Below, one piece after another: positions 56,594 through 64,000 of a stretch of 64,000 nt of DNA. This DNA is from Pseudomonas sp. B28(2017) (GTDB taxonomy: Bacteria; Pseudomonadota; Gammaproteobacteria; Pseudomonadales; Pseudomonadaceae). The DNA is taken from contig NZ_NEJH01000006.1 in assembly GCF_002113025.1 (NCBI RefSeq), positions 186,001-250,000 on the forward strand. The letters run 5' to 3'. A program made the position numbers and the translations under genes. Below the pieces are notes generated by a model. It searched no databases. It worked only from the letters and a program-made list of their open reading frames with translations, and was not told the origin of the DNA. Each line of letters opens with the position of its first letter. Position 1 is the first letter of the stretch.

Positions 56594-57607
56594 ATGCCAA
56601 CGTTTTCTCAGCGTCAAGTTTTGCTGGTCATCAGCTGGGTCATCATTTTTGGTGGGCTGCTGCTGGTCCTGCCGCTGCGGTTGCTGCCCAGCCTGCTCGC
56701 CGGGTTGCTGGTGTTCGAACTGGTCAACATGCTCACCCCGCAACTGCAACGACTGATTGAAGGTCGACGTGCGCGTTGGCTGGCAGTGGCGTTGCTGGGG
56801 ACTCTGATTGTCAGCGTACTGTCGCTGATCTTTGCCGGCGCCATCAGTTTTCTGCTGCACGAAGCGGAAAACCCCGGTGCTTCCCTCGACAAATTCATGG
56901 GGGTGGTTGACCGCGCACGCGGGCAACTGCCGCCGTTCATCGACGCCTATCTGCCGGCCAGTGCCGCCGAGTTTCGCGTGGCGATTGGCGAATGGGTCAG
57001 CAAGCACCTCAGCGATTTGCAACTGGTGGGCAAGGACGCAGCGCACATGTTCGTGACCTTGCTGATCGGCATGGTGCTGGGTGCGATCATTGCCTTGCAG
57101 CGTGTGCCGGACCTGACCAAACGCAAGCCGCTGGCTGCGGCGCTGTTCGATCGCCTGCACCTGCTGGTCCAGGCGTTTCGCAACATTGTGTTCGCCCAGA
57201 TCAAGATTTCCCTGCTCAACACCTTCTTCACCGGGATTTTCCTGGCGGTGATCCTGCCGCTGTTCGGCATCAAGCTGCCGCTGACCAAAACCCTGATCGT
57301 GCTGACGTTCCTGCTCGGCCTGCTGCCGGTGATCGGCAACCTGATGTCGAACACCCTGATCACCATCGTCGGTCTATCGCTGTCGATCTGGGTCGCCGTG
57401 GCGGCGCTGGGTTATCTGATTTTTATCCACAAGCTCGAATACTTCCTCAACGCGCGCATCGTCGGCGGGCAGATCAGTGCCAAGTCGTGGGAGTTGCTGC
57501 TGGCGATGCTGGTGTTCGAGGCCGCGTTCGGCCTGCCAGGGGTGGTGGCGGGGCCGATTTACTACGCGTATCTCAAGAGTGAGTTGAAACAGGTGGGGAT
57601 GGTTTGA
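56594..57607 (+). CDS. AI-2E family (PerM-like) membrane transporter
   Basis: The 337-residue protein has about seven to eight helices. Family features are LLPVIGNLMSNTLITIVGLS and VGGQISAKSWELLLAMLVFE in the C-terminal half. Members export varied small molecules or exchange sodium and protons; an autoinducer-2 role should not be assumed. The gene stands alone, followed by a REP pair. Confidence 0.88.
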   Translation: MPTFSQRQVLLVISWVIIFGGLLLVLPLRLLPSLLAGLLVFELVNMLTPQLQRLIEGRRARWLAVALLGTLIVSVLSLIFAGAISFLLHEAENPGASLDKFMGVVDRARGQLPPFIDAYLPASAAEFRVAIGEWVSKHLSDLQLVGKDAAHMFVTLLIGMVLGAIIALQRVPDLTKRKPLAAALFDRLHLLVQAFRNIVFAQIKISLLNTFFTGIFLAVILPLFGIKLPLTKTLIVLTFLLGLLPVIGNLMSNTLITIVGLSLSIWVAVAALGYLIFIHKLEYFLNARIVGGQISAKSWELLLAMLVFEAAFGLPGVVAGPIYYAYLKSELKQVGMV

Positions 57608-57639
57608 TCAGGTAGACATCTGTTGCCTGACAGGGCCCC

Positions 57640-57710
57640 TTCGCGAGCAGGCTCGCTCCCACAATAGTCCTGTATTCGCAGGTCAATGTGGGAGCGAGCC
57701 TGCTCGCGAA
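57640..57710. repeat. REP inverted pair
   Basis: Units at 57640-57663 and 57687-57710 in opposite orientation, between two convergent genes. Confidence 0.9.
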
Positions 57711-57730
57711 GGGCACCCCCGGGGCTTGGA

Positions 57731-59005
57731 TCAGTCCATCGAGCCGTAACGCTTTGCAGCCTCGATCGCCAGACCGCTACCGATACTGCCAAAGATATTC
57801 CCTTCCACATGCCGCGCCTTCGGCAGCATCGCCGAAACGCTGTTGCGCAGCGCCGGGATACCACTCGAACCACCGGTGAAGAACACCGTATCGACCTGGT
57901 CGACCCGTACGTCGGCGTTTGCCAACAGTTGGGTGACGCTGTTGCGCACCCGCTCCAGCAGGCTGTCAATGGCCGACTCGAACAGTGCACGGCTCAAGTC
58001 CACGCTCAGGCCTGCTTCAATGCGGTCCAGCGGCACGTGGCGGCTGTCGGCGTGGGTCAGCTGGATCTTGGTTTCTTCCACTTCCATTGCCAGCCAGTGC
58101 CCGGCGCGCTGCTCGATCAGCTTGAACAGGCGATCGATGCCGCCGGTGTCCTCTATGTCATAGCGCATGCTGCCCAGGGCCAACTGGGATTTCTGCGAGT
58201 ACACCGAGTTGATGGTGTGCCAGGTCGCCAGGTTCATGTGGTGGCTGGTGGGCATGTAGGCGCCGCTCTTCATCCGGCTGCCGTAGCCGAACAGGGGCAT
58301 CAGGCCGGCCAGCGAAAGTTGCTTGTCGAAGTCGGTTCCGCCGATGTGCACGCCGCCGGTGGCGAGGATGTCGTCCTGTCGGTTATCCACGGCGCGACGC
58401 TCCGGCGACAGACGCACCAGGGAGAAGTCGGACGTACCACCGCCGATGTCGACGATCAGCACCAGCTCTTCTTTCTCGATGGTCGACTCGTAGTCGAATG
58501 CCGCGGCAATCGGCTCGAACTGGAACGAGACTTCCTTGAAACCGATCTTGCGCGCCACTTCGACCAGGGTGTCTTCGGCTTCCTTGTCGGCCATCGGGTC
58601 GTCATCGACAAAAAACACCGGCCGACCCAACACCACTGCTTCGAACTCGCGACCGGCGGCCGCTTCGGCACGGCTCTTGAGCTGGCCGATGAACAGTCCG
58701 AGCAGGTCCTTGAACGGCATCGCCGTACCCAGGACGCTGGTGTCGTGCTTGATCAGCTTGGAACCCAACAGACTCTTGAGCGAGCGCATCAGGCGGCCTT
58801 CGTAGCCTTCCAGGTACTCGTGCAGCGCCAGCCGGCCGTACACCGGGCGGCGTTCTTCGATATTGAAAAAGACCACTGACGGCAGGGTGATCTTGTCGTC
58901 CTCCAGCGCGATCAGCGTTTCCATGCCGGGGCGCAGCCAACCGACGGTGGAGTTGGACGTGCCAAAGTCGATACCTACGGCACGGGCTGGAGATGCGTTG
59001 TTCAT
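57731..59005 (-). CDS. yegD: YegD, DnaK-like Hsp70 ATPase without substrate lid
   Basis: The 424-residue protein covers essentially only the Hsp70 nucleotide-binding domain: phosphate 1 motif GIDFGTSNSTVGWL, phosphate 2 LIVDIGGGTSDFSLV, and adenosine motif VFFTGGSSGIPALRNSV. The beta-sandwich and lid domains of DnaK are absent, as in E. coli YegD. It is divergent from the DnaJ-like cbpA across 298 bases, which suggests, but does not show, a functional link. Confidence 0.92.
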   Translation of the reverse strand: MNNASPARAVGIDFGTSNSTVGWLRPGMETLIALEDDKITLPSVVFFNIEERRPVYGRLALHEYLEGYEGRLMRSLKSLLGSKLIKHDTSVLGTAMPFKDLLGLFIGQLKSRAEAAAGREFEAVVLGRPVFFVDDDPMADKEAEDTLVEVARKIGFKEVSFQFEPIAAAFDYESTIEKEELVLIVDIGGGTSDFSLVRLSPERRAVDNRQDDILATGGVHIGGTDFDKQLSLAGLMPLFGYGSRMKSGAYMPTSHHMNLATWHTINSVYSQKSQLALGSMRYDIEDTGGIDRLFKLIEQRAGHWLAMEVEETKIQLTHADSRHVPLDRIEAGLSVDLSRALFESAIDSLLERVRNSVTQLLANADVRVDQVDTVFFTGGSSGIPALRNSVSAMLPKARHVEGNIFGSIGSGLAIEAAKRYGSMD

Positions 59006-59303
59006 GTCTTTCAGGTTCCGGTTAAAAAACGGCCGCGCAGTGTATGTCAGGGCGCGCCAGATTCGAAGGCCGGTTATCTGCTAATTCTTCGCAAACAATG
59101 CCTTGAAAGATGGGGCATCCCCCCCAAACTACCCTGCATCAACCGGACAGCCACGGGAGTGCTCGCAAGAAGCCCCGCCTGCTGCCGATAAACTTCTGCT
59201 GCGCCACCCGGTCACAAACTCGAGATCGGTCAGACCAATGGCTGCAAACAAGCGCATGCTGTGGCCCGTGGCGCGATTTTGATAACGGATGGTGATTCCC
59301 GCG

Positions 59304-60245
59304 ATGGACTTCAAAGACTATTACAAGATTCTCGGTGTGGAGCCGACCGCAGACGATAAGGCGATCAAGGCCGCCTATCGCAAGCTGGCGCGCAAATACC
59401 ACCCCGACGTCAGCAAGGAAAAGGATGCCGAGGCCAAGTTCAAGGACGCTTCGGAAGCCTATGAAGCACTGAAAAGCGCCGACAAACGCGCCGAATACGA
59501 TGATTTGCGCCGCTACGGCCAGCACGGCCAGCCGTTCCAGGGGCCACCGGGCTGGCAGAGCCGTGGCGGTTTCGGTGGTGGCCAGGACACGGGCGACTTC
59601 TCGGACTTTTTCAGTTCGATATTCGGCAACCGTGGGCCAGGCTTTGGTGGTGGACAGTCACGTCGCAGCACCGGACGTCGAGGGCAGGACGTGGAAATGG
59701 AGCTTGGGGTTTTTCTCGAAGAAACGCTGTCGACCGAGTCGAAGAAGGTCACCTTCCAGGTACCGCAGTACAACGCGGCCGGCCAGCATGTGAGCAACAC
59801 CAGCAAAAGCCTGAACGTGAAGATCCCCGCCGGTGTGAGTGACGGCGAACGTATTCGCCTCAAGGGGCAGGGCGCGCCGGGTGTGGGTGGCGGGGCCAAT
59901 GGCGACCTGTACCTGACGATCCGTTTTGCGCCGCACCCGAAATTCGACGTCGAAGGCGAGAACCTGATCATCACCTTGCCACTGGCGCCGTGGGAGCTGG
60001 CGCTGGGCACCGAAGTCGCCGTGCCGACCCTGACCGGCAAGATCAACCTCAAGGTGCCGGCCGGCAGCCAGAACGGCCAGCGCATGCGCGCCAAGGGCCA
60101 TGGCCTGATGAACAAGGCCGGTGAGCGCGGTTTCCTGTTCGTGCAACTGAAGGTCGTGATGCCGAAGAAGTCCGACGATGACATCAAGGCCCTGTGGCGG
60201 GAGCTGGCGAAAAAAGCAGCGTTCGACCCGCGAGAGCATTTTTGA
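59304..60245 (+). CDS. cbpA: CbpA, DnaJ-like co-chaperone
   Basis: The 313-residue protein has a J domain (about 2-70) with the essential HPD (ARKYHPDVSKEKD), a glycine/phenylalanine-rich linker (about 75-125) and two C-terminal beta domains (GQDVEMELGVFLEETLS; GSQNGQRMRAKGHGL). It lacks the zinc-finger of DnaJ, as CbpA does. It acts with DnaK and binds DNA in E. coli. The start is ATG at 59304 (MDFKDYYKILGVEP); an ATG five codons earlier is in frame. Its usual partner gene cbpM is only a remnant downstream. Confidence 0.93.
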   Translation: MDFKDYYKILGVEPTADDKAIKAAYRKLARKYHPDVSKEKDAEAKFKDASEAYEALKSADKRAEYDDLRRYGQHGQPFQGPPGWQSRGGFGGGQDTGDFSDFFSSIFGNRGPGFGGGQSRRSTGRRGQDVEMELGVFLEETLSTESKKVTFQVPQYNAAGQHVSNTSKSLNVKIPAGVSDGERIRLKGQGAPGVGGGANGDLYLTIRFAPHPKFDVEGENLIITLPLAPWELALGTEVAVPTLTGKINLKVPAGSQNGQRMRAKGHGLMNKAGERGFLFVQLKVVMPKKSDDDIKALWRELAKKAAFDPREHF

Positions 60246-60249
60246 TCCA

Positions 60250-60361
60250 TTGGAACCAAGGGAAGGCGTCACCTCGGCGCTGGACCTGCTCGAAGAAGTG
60301 CGGCTTTGCGGCCGAGAACGAAATTCTCAAGCAGCGGCTGGGGCGGTTGGTGGTGGAATGA
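60250..60361 (+). pseudogene. cbpM: cbpM remnant (chaperone modulator CbpM), truncated and frameshifted
   Basis: Directly after cbpA one frame reads EGVTSALDLLEEVRL, and one base later the next frame reads AAENEILKQRLGRLVVE followed by TGA at 60359-60361. Removing one T from CTTT at 60304-60307 joins them into the typical CbpM C-terminus (LDLLEEVR-LAAENEIL). The first two thirds of the gene, including its start, are missing. CbpM normally binds the J domain of CbpA and inhibits it. Both lesions indicate that CbpM is lost here. Confidence 0.75.
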
Positions 60362-60387
60362 TGTTTTCAGGTCATCTGGCATGGCCC

Positions 60388-60411
60388 TTTCGCGAGCAGG
60401 CTCGCTCCCAC
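60388..60411. repeat. Single REP unit
   Basis: TCGCGAGCAGGCTCGCTCCC occurs as one unit without a partner, directly after the cbpM remnant. Confidence 0.85.
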
Positions 60412-60459
60412 TGTTGATCATATTTCACCCGCGTGACGATGCGCGCTGGCTCAACCGAG

Positions 60460-60497
60460 ACCCGAATGTCGCACGGAGCGGCATTCGGGTTTTTTTA
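60460..60497 (+). terminator. Terminator after cbpA/cbpM
   Basis: The stem ACCCGAATG (60460-60468) / CATTCGGGT (60482-60490) is followed by seven T. It terminates plus-strand transcripts just before the convergent ureC stop at 60503. Confidence 0.8.
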
Positions 60498-60502
60498 CCG
60501 AG

Positions 60503-62203
60503 TCAGAACAGGAAGTAGCGTTGCGCCATTGGTAGCGTTTGCGCCGGTTCGCACCACAGCAACACGCCATCGGCCTTGACCTGGTAGGTCTGCGGATCAA
60601 CATCGATGTTCGGCAGGTAGTCGTTGTGGATCAGGTCGGTTTTCTGCACGTCGCGGCAACCTTTGGCCACAGCGATTTTCTTCTTCAAACCCAGTGCCTC
60701 AGGCAAGCCTGCATCCAGCGCCGCCTGGCTGATGAAGGTCAGGCTGGTGGCGTGCAGCGAACCACCGAAGCTGGCGAACATCGGGCGGTAATGCACCGGT
60801 TGTGGTGTCGGGATCGAGGCATTGGCGTCGCCCATCAGGCTGGCCGCGATGGCACCGCCCTTGAGTATCAGCGTCGGTTTCACGCCGAAAAACGCCGGGC
60901 GCCAGAGCACCAGGTCGGCCCATTTTCCCACTTCGACCGAACCCACTTCGTGGCTGATACCGTGGGTGATCGCCGGGTTGATGGTGTACTTGGCGATGTA
61001 GCGTTTGGCGCGGAAGTTGTCGTTGCCTTCACCATCGCCGGGTAGCGGCCCGCGCTGTTTTTTCATCTTGTCGGCGGTCTGCCAGGTGCGCGTGATGACT
61101 TCGCCGACGCGGCCCATGGCCTGGCTGTCGGAACTGATCATCGAGAAGGCGCCGAGGTCGTGGAGGATATCTTCGGCGGCAATCGTCTCGCGGCGAATGC
61201 GGCTTTCGGCGAAGGCCACATCTTCGGCAATGCTCGGGTCGAGGTGATGGCAGACCATCAGCATGTCGAGGTGCTCATCAATGGTGTTGCGGGTGAACGG
61301 CCGGGTCGGGTTGGTGGAACTCGGCAGCACATTGGCAAGCCCGCAGGCCTTGATGATGTCTGGCGCGTGACCGCCACCGGCACCTTCGGTGTGATAGGTG
61401 TGAATGGTGCGGCCCTTGAAGGCGGCAATGGTGGCCTCGACGAAACCGGATTCGTTGAGGGTATCGGTGTGGATCGCCACCTGCACGTCGAACCGGTCGG
61501 CCACGCTCAGGCAGTTGTCGATACTCGCAGGCGTGGTGCCCCAGTCCTCATGCAACTTGAGGCCGATGGCGCCGGCCTTGACCTGTTCGATCAACGGCTC
61601 CGGCAGGCTGGCATTGCCCTTGCCGGTAAGGCCGATGTTCATCGGGAACGCATCGGCGGCCTGGAGCATGCGCGCCAAGTGCCACGGCCCGGAAGTGCAG
61701 GTGGTCGCATTGGTGCCGGTGGCCGGTCCGGTGCCGCCACCGATCATGGTGGTGACGCCGCTCATCAATGCCTCTTCGATCTGTTGCGGGCAGATGAAGT
61801 GGATGTGGGTGTCGATGCCACCGGCGGTGAGGATCATGCCTTCGCCAGCGATGACTTCGGTGCTGGCGCCAATGGCGATGTTGACGTTGGGCTGGATGTC
61901 CGGGTTGCCGGCCTTGCCGATCGCCGCGATGCGCCCGTCCTTGAGACCGACGTCGGCCTTGACGATGCCCCAGTGATCGATGATCAGCGCGTTGGTGATC
62001 AGTGTGTCGACCACCTCGGCGGCCAGCAACTGGCTCTGACCCTGGCCGTCACGGATGACTTTACCGCCACCGAATTTCACTTCTTCGCCGTAGGTGGTGA
62101 AGTCCTTTTCCACTTCGATCCACAACCCGGTATCGGCCAGGCGCACCTTGTCACCGACGGTGGGACCGAACATGTCGGCGTAGGCTTGACGGGAAATCTT
62201 CAT
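60503..62203 (-). CDS. ureC: Urease alpha subunit
   Basis: The 566-residue catalytic subunit hydrolyses urea to ammonia and carbamate. Nickel ligands are present: H133 and H135 (GIDTHIHFICPQQ) and the lysine carbamylated in the family, K216 (AIGLKLHEDWG). Later family ligands are in HTDTLNESGF, HTYHTEGAGGGHAPD and MISSDSQAMGR. The flap motif MVCHHLDP is intact, so the enzyme should be active. It is separated from ureB by 139 bases with a REP pair. Confidence 0.98.
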   Translation of the reverse strand: MKISRQAYADMFGPTVGDKVRLADTGLWIEVEKDFTTYGEEVKFGGGKVIRDGQGQSQLLAAEVVDTLITNALIIDHWGIVKADVGLKDGRIAAIGKAGNPDIQPNVNIAIGASTEVIAGEGMILTAGGIDTHIHFICPQQIEEALMSGVTTMIGGGTGPATGTNATTCTSGPWHLARMLQAADAFPMNIGLTGKGNASLPEPLIEQVKAGAIGLKLHEDWGTTPASIDNCLSVADRFDVQVAIHTDTLNESGFVEATIAAFKGRTIHTYHTEGAGGGHAPDIIKACGLANVLPSSTNPTRPFTRNTIDEHLDMLMVCHHLDPSIAEDVAFAESRIRRETIAAEDILHDLGAFSMISSDSQAMGRVGEVITRTWQTADKMKKQRGPLPGDGEGNDNFRAKRYIAKYTINPAITHGISHEVGSVEVGKWADLVLWRPAFFGVKPTLILKGGAIAASLMGDANASIPTPQPVHYRPMFASFGGSLHATSLTFISQAALDAGLPEALGLKKKIAVAKGCRDVQKTDLIHNDYLPNIDVDPQTYQVKADGVLLWCEPAQTLPMAQRYFLF

Positions 62204-62253
62204 TCGTTCGCCTTGAGATTCAATTGAATTTGAAATCGTTCGCTGCGCTCACT

Positions 62254-62317
62254 ATCGCGAGCAGGCTCGCTCCCACAGTTGACTGCCTTCCCCTGTGGGA
62301 GCGAGCCTGCTCGCGAA
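62254..62317. repeat. REP inverted pair between ureB and ureC
   Basis: Units at 62254-62277 and 62294-62317 in opposite orientation, inside the urease transcript. Confidence 0.9.
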
Positions 62318-62342
62318 GGCGCCAGTGTGGACACCGAATTAT

Positions 62343-62648
62343 TTACAGGTCACCCATAATCCGCCCGGCAAACCCGAACACCCGACGATGCCCGGCAAGG
62401 TCCACCAACTCGACTTCGCGGCTCTGTCCCGGTTCGAAACGTACCGCCGTGCCGGCCGGGATGTTCAGGCGCATGCCGCGACTGGCGGTGCGGTCGAAAG
62501 TCAGGGCGTCGTTGGTTTCGAAAAAGTGGTAATGCGAGCCAACCTGGATCGGCCGGTCACCGCTATTGGCCACCTTCAGGCTGAGGGTACGCCGGCCGGC
62601 GTTGAGCTCGATCTCGCCGGGCTGAATCTGGTATTCACCGGGAATCAT
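62343..62648 (-). CDS. ureB: Urease beta subunit
   Basis: The 101-residue protein begins MIPGEYQIQPGEIELNAGR and contains VGSHYHFFETNDALTFDR, the UreB signature. It is a structural subunit of the urease trimer. Its start overlaps the stop of the acetyltransferase gene by one base; the frame upstream of this ATG is not UreB-like. Confidence 0.97.
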   Translation of the reverse strand: MIPGEYQIQPGEIELNAGRRTLSLKVANSGDRPIQVGSHYHFFETNDALTFDRTASRGMRLNIPAGTAVRFEPGQSREVELVDLAGHRRVFGFAGRIMGDL

Positions 62649-63181
62649 CAATGGGCTCCTTGGAGAATCTTGTAGTAGAGGGCGGTCGGCTTGTAGCGAC
62701 CGCTCGGGTCGCACGCGTAATCGGGAATCTCACCGGCACGGGTATAGCCCAGCGACTGGTAGAAGTCTTCGGCGGGCGAGCCGGCCTCAGTGTCGAGGTA
62801 AAGCAAGCCGCGCTTGTGCTGCAGGGCGGCCGCCTCCAGAGCGCTCATCAATTGCTGGCCCAGTCCGCGGCGCCGCGCATGTTCGCGTACCAGCAACTTC
62901 TGCACTTCGGCACGGTTCAGGCCATTGGCTTTCTGGCACAGACTCAGCTGTACGCTGGCCTGCACCTGCTCGTCCTTGACCACCACCCACAGCAGCACAC
63001 TGCCCTTGTTCAGGTTGTCCTGGACCTCATCGAACCAGGCGTGGGCCTGGGTCGCATCAAGGTCAGCCATGAAACCTACACTGGCGCCATGGCCGACGGC
63101 ATCGAGCAGCAGGTCGATCAGGCCCTGGCGATAATGCGCAAAGCTTTCAACGTTGACGCGTCGCAGTTGGGCGGCGTTCAT
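62648..63181 (-). CDS. GNAT family N-acetyltransferase
   Basis: The 177-residue protein has the acetyl-CoA motif VREHARRRGLGQQLMSALEA (R/Q-x2-G-x-G/A) and the C-terminal family part YQSLGYTRAGEIPDYA. It lies between ureB and a second acetyltransferase gene, coupled to ureB by overlap. The substrate is unknown; presence inside the urease operon suggests a small nitrogen compound, but this is only context. Confidence 0.85.
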   Translation of the reverse strand: MNAAQLRRVNVESFAHYRQGLIDLLLDAVGHGASVGFMADLDATQAHAWFDEVQDNLNKGSVLLWVVVKDEQVQASVQLSLCQKANGLNRAEVQKLLVREHARRRGLGQQLMSALEAAALQHKRGLLYLDTEAGSPAEDFYQSLGYTRAGEIPDYACDPSGRYKPTALYYKILQGAH

Positions 63182-63187
63182 CGGGCA

Positions 63188-63721
63188 TTACTCCTGGTCG
63201 ATGCCTGGCGGCTGTGCGCCGGGGTTGAGGGTCAGTTGCATGAAAGTCAGGTCCAGCCAGCGGCCGAACTTGGTGCCGACCTGAGGCATTTGCCCGGTGG
63301 TGATAAAGCCGCTGCGCTCATGCAAGCGAATGGAGGCCGCGTTACCGCTTTCGATGGCCGCGACCATCACGTGCTTGCCGCAGCCTTTGGCGCGTTCGAT
63401 CAGCGCTTCCATCAATTGCGGGCCGAGGCCGTTACCGCGCTGGTCGCTGCGCACGTAGACCGAGTGCTCGACGGTATGGCGGAAACCGTCGAATGGCCGC
63501 CAGTCACCGAACGAGGCATACCCGAGCACGGTGTTGTCGGCATCGACAATCACCAGAACCGGATAAGCCTGGGATTGCCGGGCGCTGAACCAGGCCTGGC
63601 GGTTGCCGAGGTCGACCGCCTGCTCGTTCCAGATCGCCGTGGTGTTGAGCACCGCGTCGTTGTAGATGTCGCGGATCGCCGGCAGATCGGCATGCACCGC
63701 ATCGCGGATGTGGTAAGTCAT
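63188..63721 (-). CDS. Phosphinothricin/methionine sulfoximine-type N-acetyltransferase
   Basis: The 177-residue GNAT protein begins IRDAVHADLPAIRDIYNDAV, with WFSARQ, YASFGDWRPFDGFRHTVEHS and VRSDQRGNGLGPQLMEALI, all typical of the Pat family. In P. aeruginosa the gene at this place (PA4866, between ureA and ureB) acetylates methionine sulfoximine and sulfone, glutamine-synthetase inhibitors. The same role is likely here. It starts nine bases before the ureA stop in transcription order, so it is part of the urease operon. Confidence 0.87.
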   Translation of the reverse strand: MTYHIRDAVHADLPAIRDIYNDAVLNTTAIWNEQAVDLGNRQAWFSARQSQAYPVLVIVDADNTVLGYASFGDWRPFDGFRHTVEHSVYVRSDQRGNGLGPQLMEALIERAKGCGKHVMVAAIESGNAASIRLHERSGFITTGQMPQVGTKFGRWLDLTFMQLTLNPGAQPPGIDQE

Positions 63722-63730
63722 GGCGCGGCC

Positions 63731-64000
63731 TCAGGCAATGGGTTGGTGGACGGTGACCAGTTTGGTGCCGTCGGGGAAAGTGGCCTCGACCTGGATTTCC
63801 GGGATCATTTCCGGGATGCCTTCCATCACTTGTTCGCGGGTCAACAGGGTGGTGCCCAAGTGCATCAGCTCGGCCACGGTCTGGCCGTCACGGGCGCCTT
63901 CAAGCAGCGCGGCGCTAATGTAGGCCATGGCCTCCGGGTAATTGAGCTTCACACCGCGAGCCAAGCGCCGCTCGGCCACCAGGCCGGCGGTGAAGATCAG
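63731..64000 (-). CDS. ureA: Urease gamma subunit, 5' end outside window
   Basis: The last 89 residues of UreA are present (LIFTAGLVAERRLARGVKL to KLVTVHQPIA), running off the right edge. Only about 11 N-terminal residues are missing from the usual 100. Segments NYPEAMAYISAALLEGARDG and EGIPEMIPEIQVEATFPDG are diagnostic. It is the first of the urease structural genes in this window. Confidence 0.96.
   Translation of the reverse strand: MIFTAGLVAERRLARGVKLNYPEAMAYISAALLEGARDGQTVAELMHLGTTLLTREQVMEGIPEMIPEIQVEATFPDGTKLVTVHQPIA

Overview
The window is a GC-rich chromosomal segment from a Pseudomonas, most likely of the P. fluorescens group. This rests on the gene order (hflKC-hisZ-purA, rnr-rlmB-rpsF-rpsR-rplI-dnaB, azu-nadE-pncB, the split urease loci), on protein sequences that read as pseudomonad, and on many copies of the pseudomonad REP element (core GGGAGCGAGCCTGCTCGCGA, mostly in inverted pairs). 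No prophage, insertion sequence, CRISPR array or rRNA operon is visible.

Layout. 0-6.5 kb: end of hflK, hflC, hisZ, purA and a chemotaxis receptor. 6.6-9.2 kb (minus): an iron-type ABC permease and binding protein behind a Fur-box-like site. 9.4-9.85 kb: two tandem tRNA-Leu(CAG) genes, each with its own promoter and terminator. 10-19.7 kb: rnr-rlmB, rpsF-rpsR-DUF2232-rplI, dnaB and ygiQ. 20-26.8 kb: a three-gene transglutaminase/amidoligase/ATP-grasp cluster of unknown product behind a sigma-54-type promoter. 26.8-31.2 kb: NUDIX, a small basic protein, LOG, azurin, nadE-pncB. 31.3-35.3 kb: a LysR regulator with amaB and amaA (lysine/pipecolate catabolism). 35.4-40.9 kb: a branched-chain amino acid ABC transporter behind a perfect sigma-54 promoter. 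40.9-44.7 kb: a non-coding region with phased DnaA-box-like motifs, ydfG, a CDF transporter and an AGE-family protein. 44.8-47.2 kb (minus): ureEFG-hupE behind another sigma-54-type promoter. 47.5-60.2 kb: a DesT-like regulator, a secreted tandem-repeat protein, AsmA, a LysR/quinone reductase/SMR group, a lipase, an EamA transporter with an AraC regulator, PsiF, an AI-2E-type permease, yegD, and cbpA followed by a decayed cbpM. 60.5-64 kb (minus): ureC, ureB, two acetyltransferases and the start of ureA.

The unifying theme is nitrogen. Three operons carry -24/-12 promoter sequences with NtrC-like palindromes upstream: the amidoligase cluster, the amino acid transporter and the urease accessory genes. 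Together with urease itself and a methionine-sulfoximine-type acetyltransferase inside the ureABC locus, this suggests a nitrogen-scavenging neighbourhood. The amidoligase cluster is the least understood member and the best candidate for new biology. Assignments come from reading the sequence; no database search was run.
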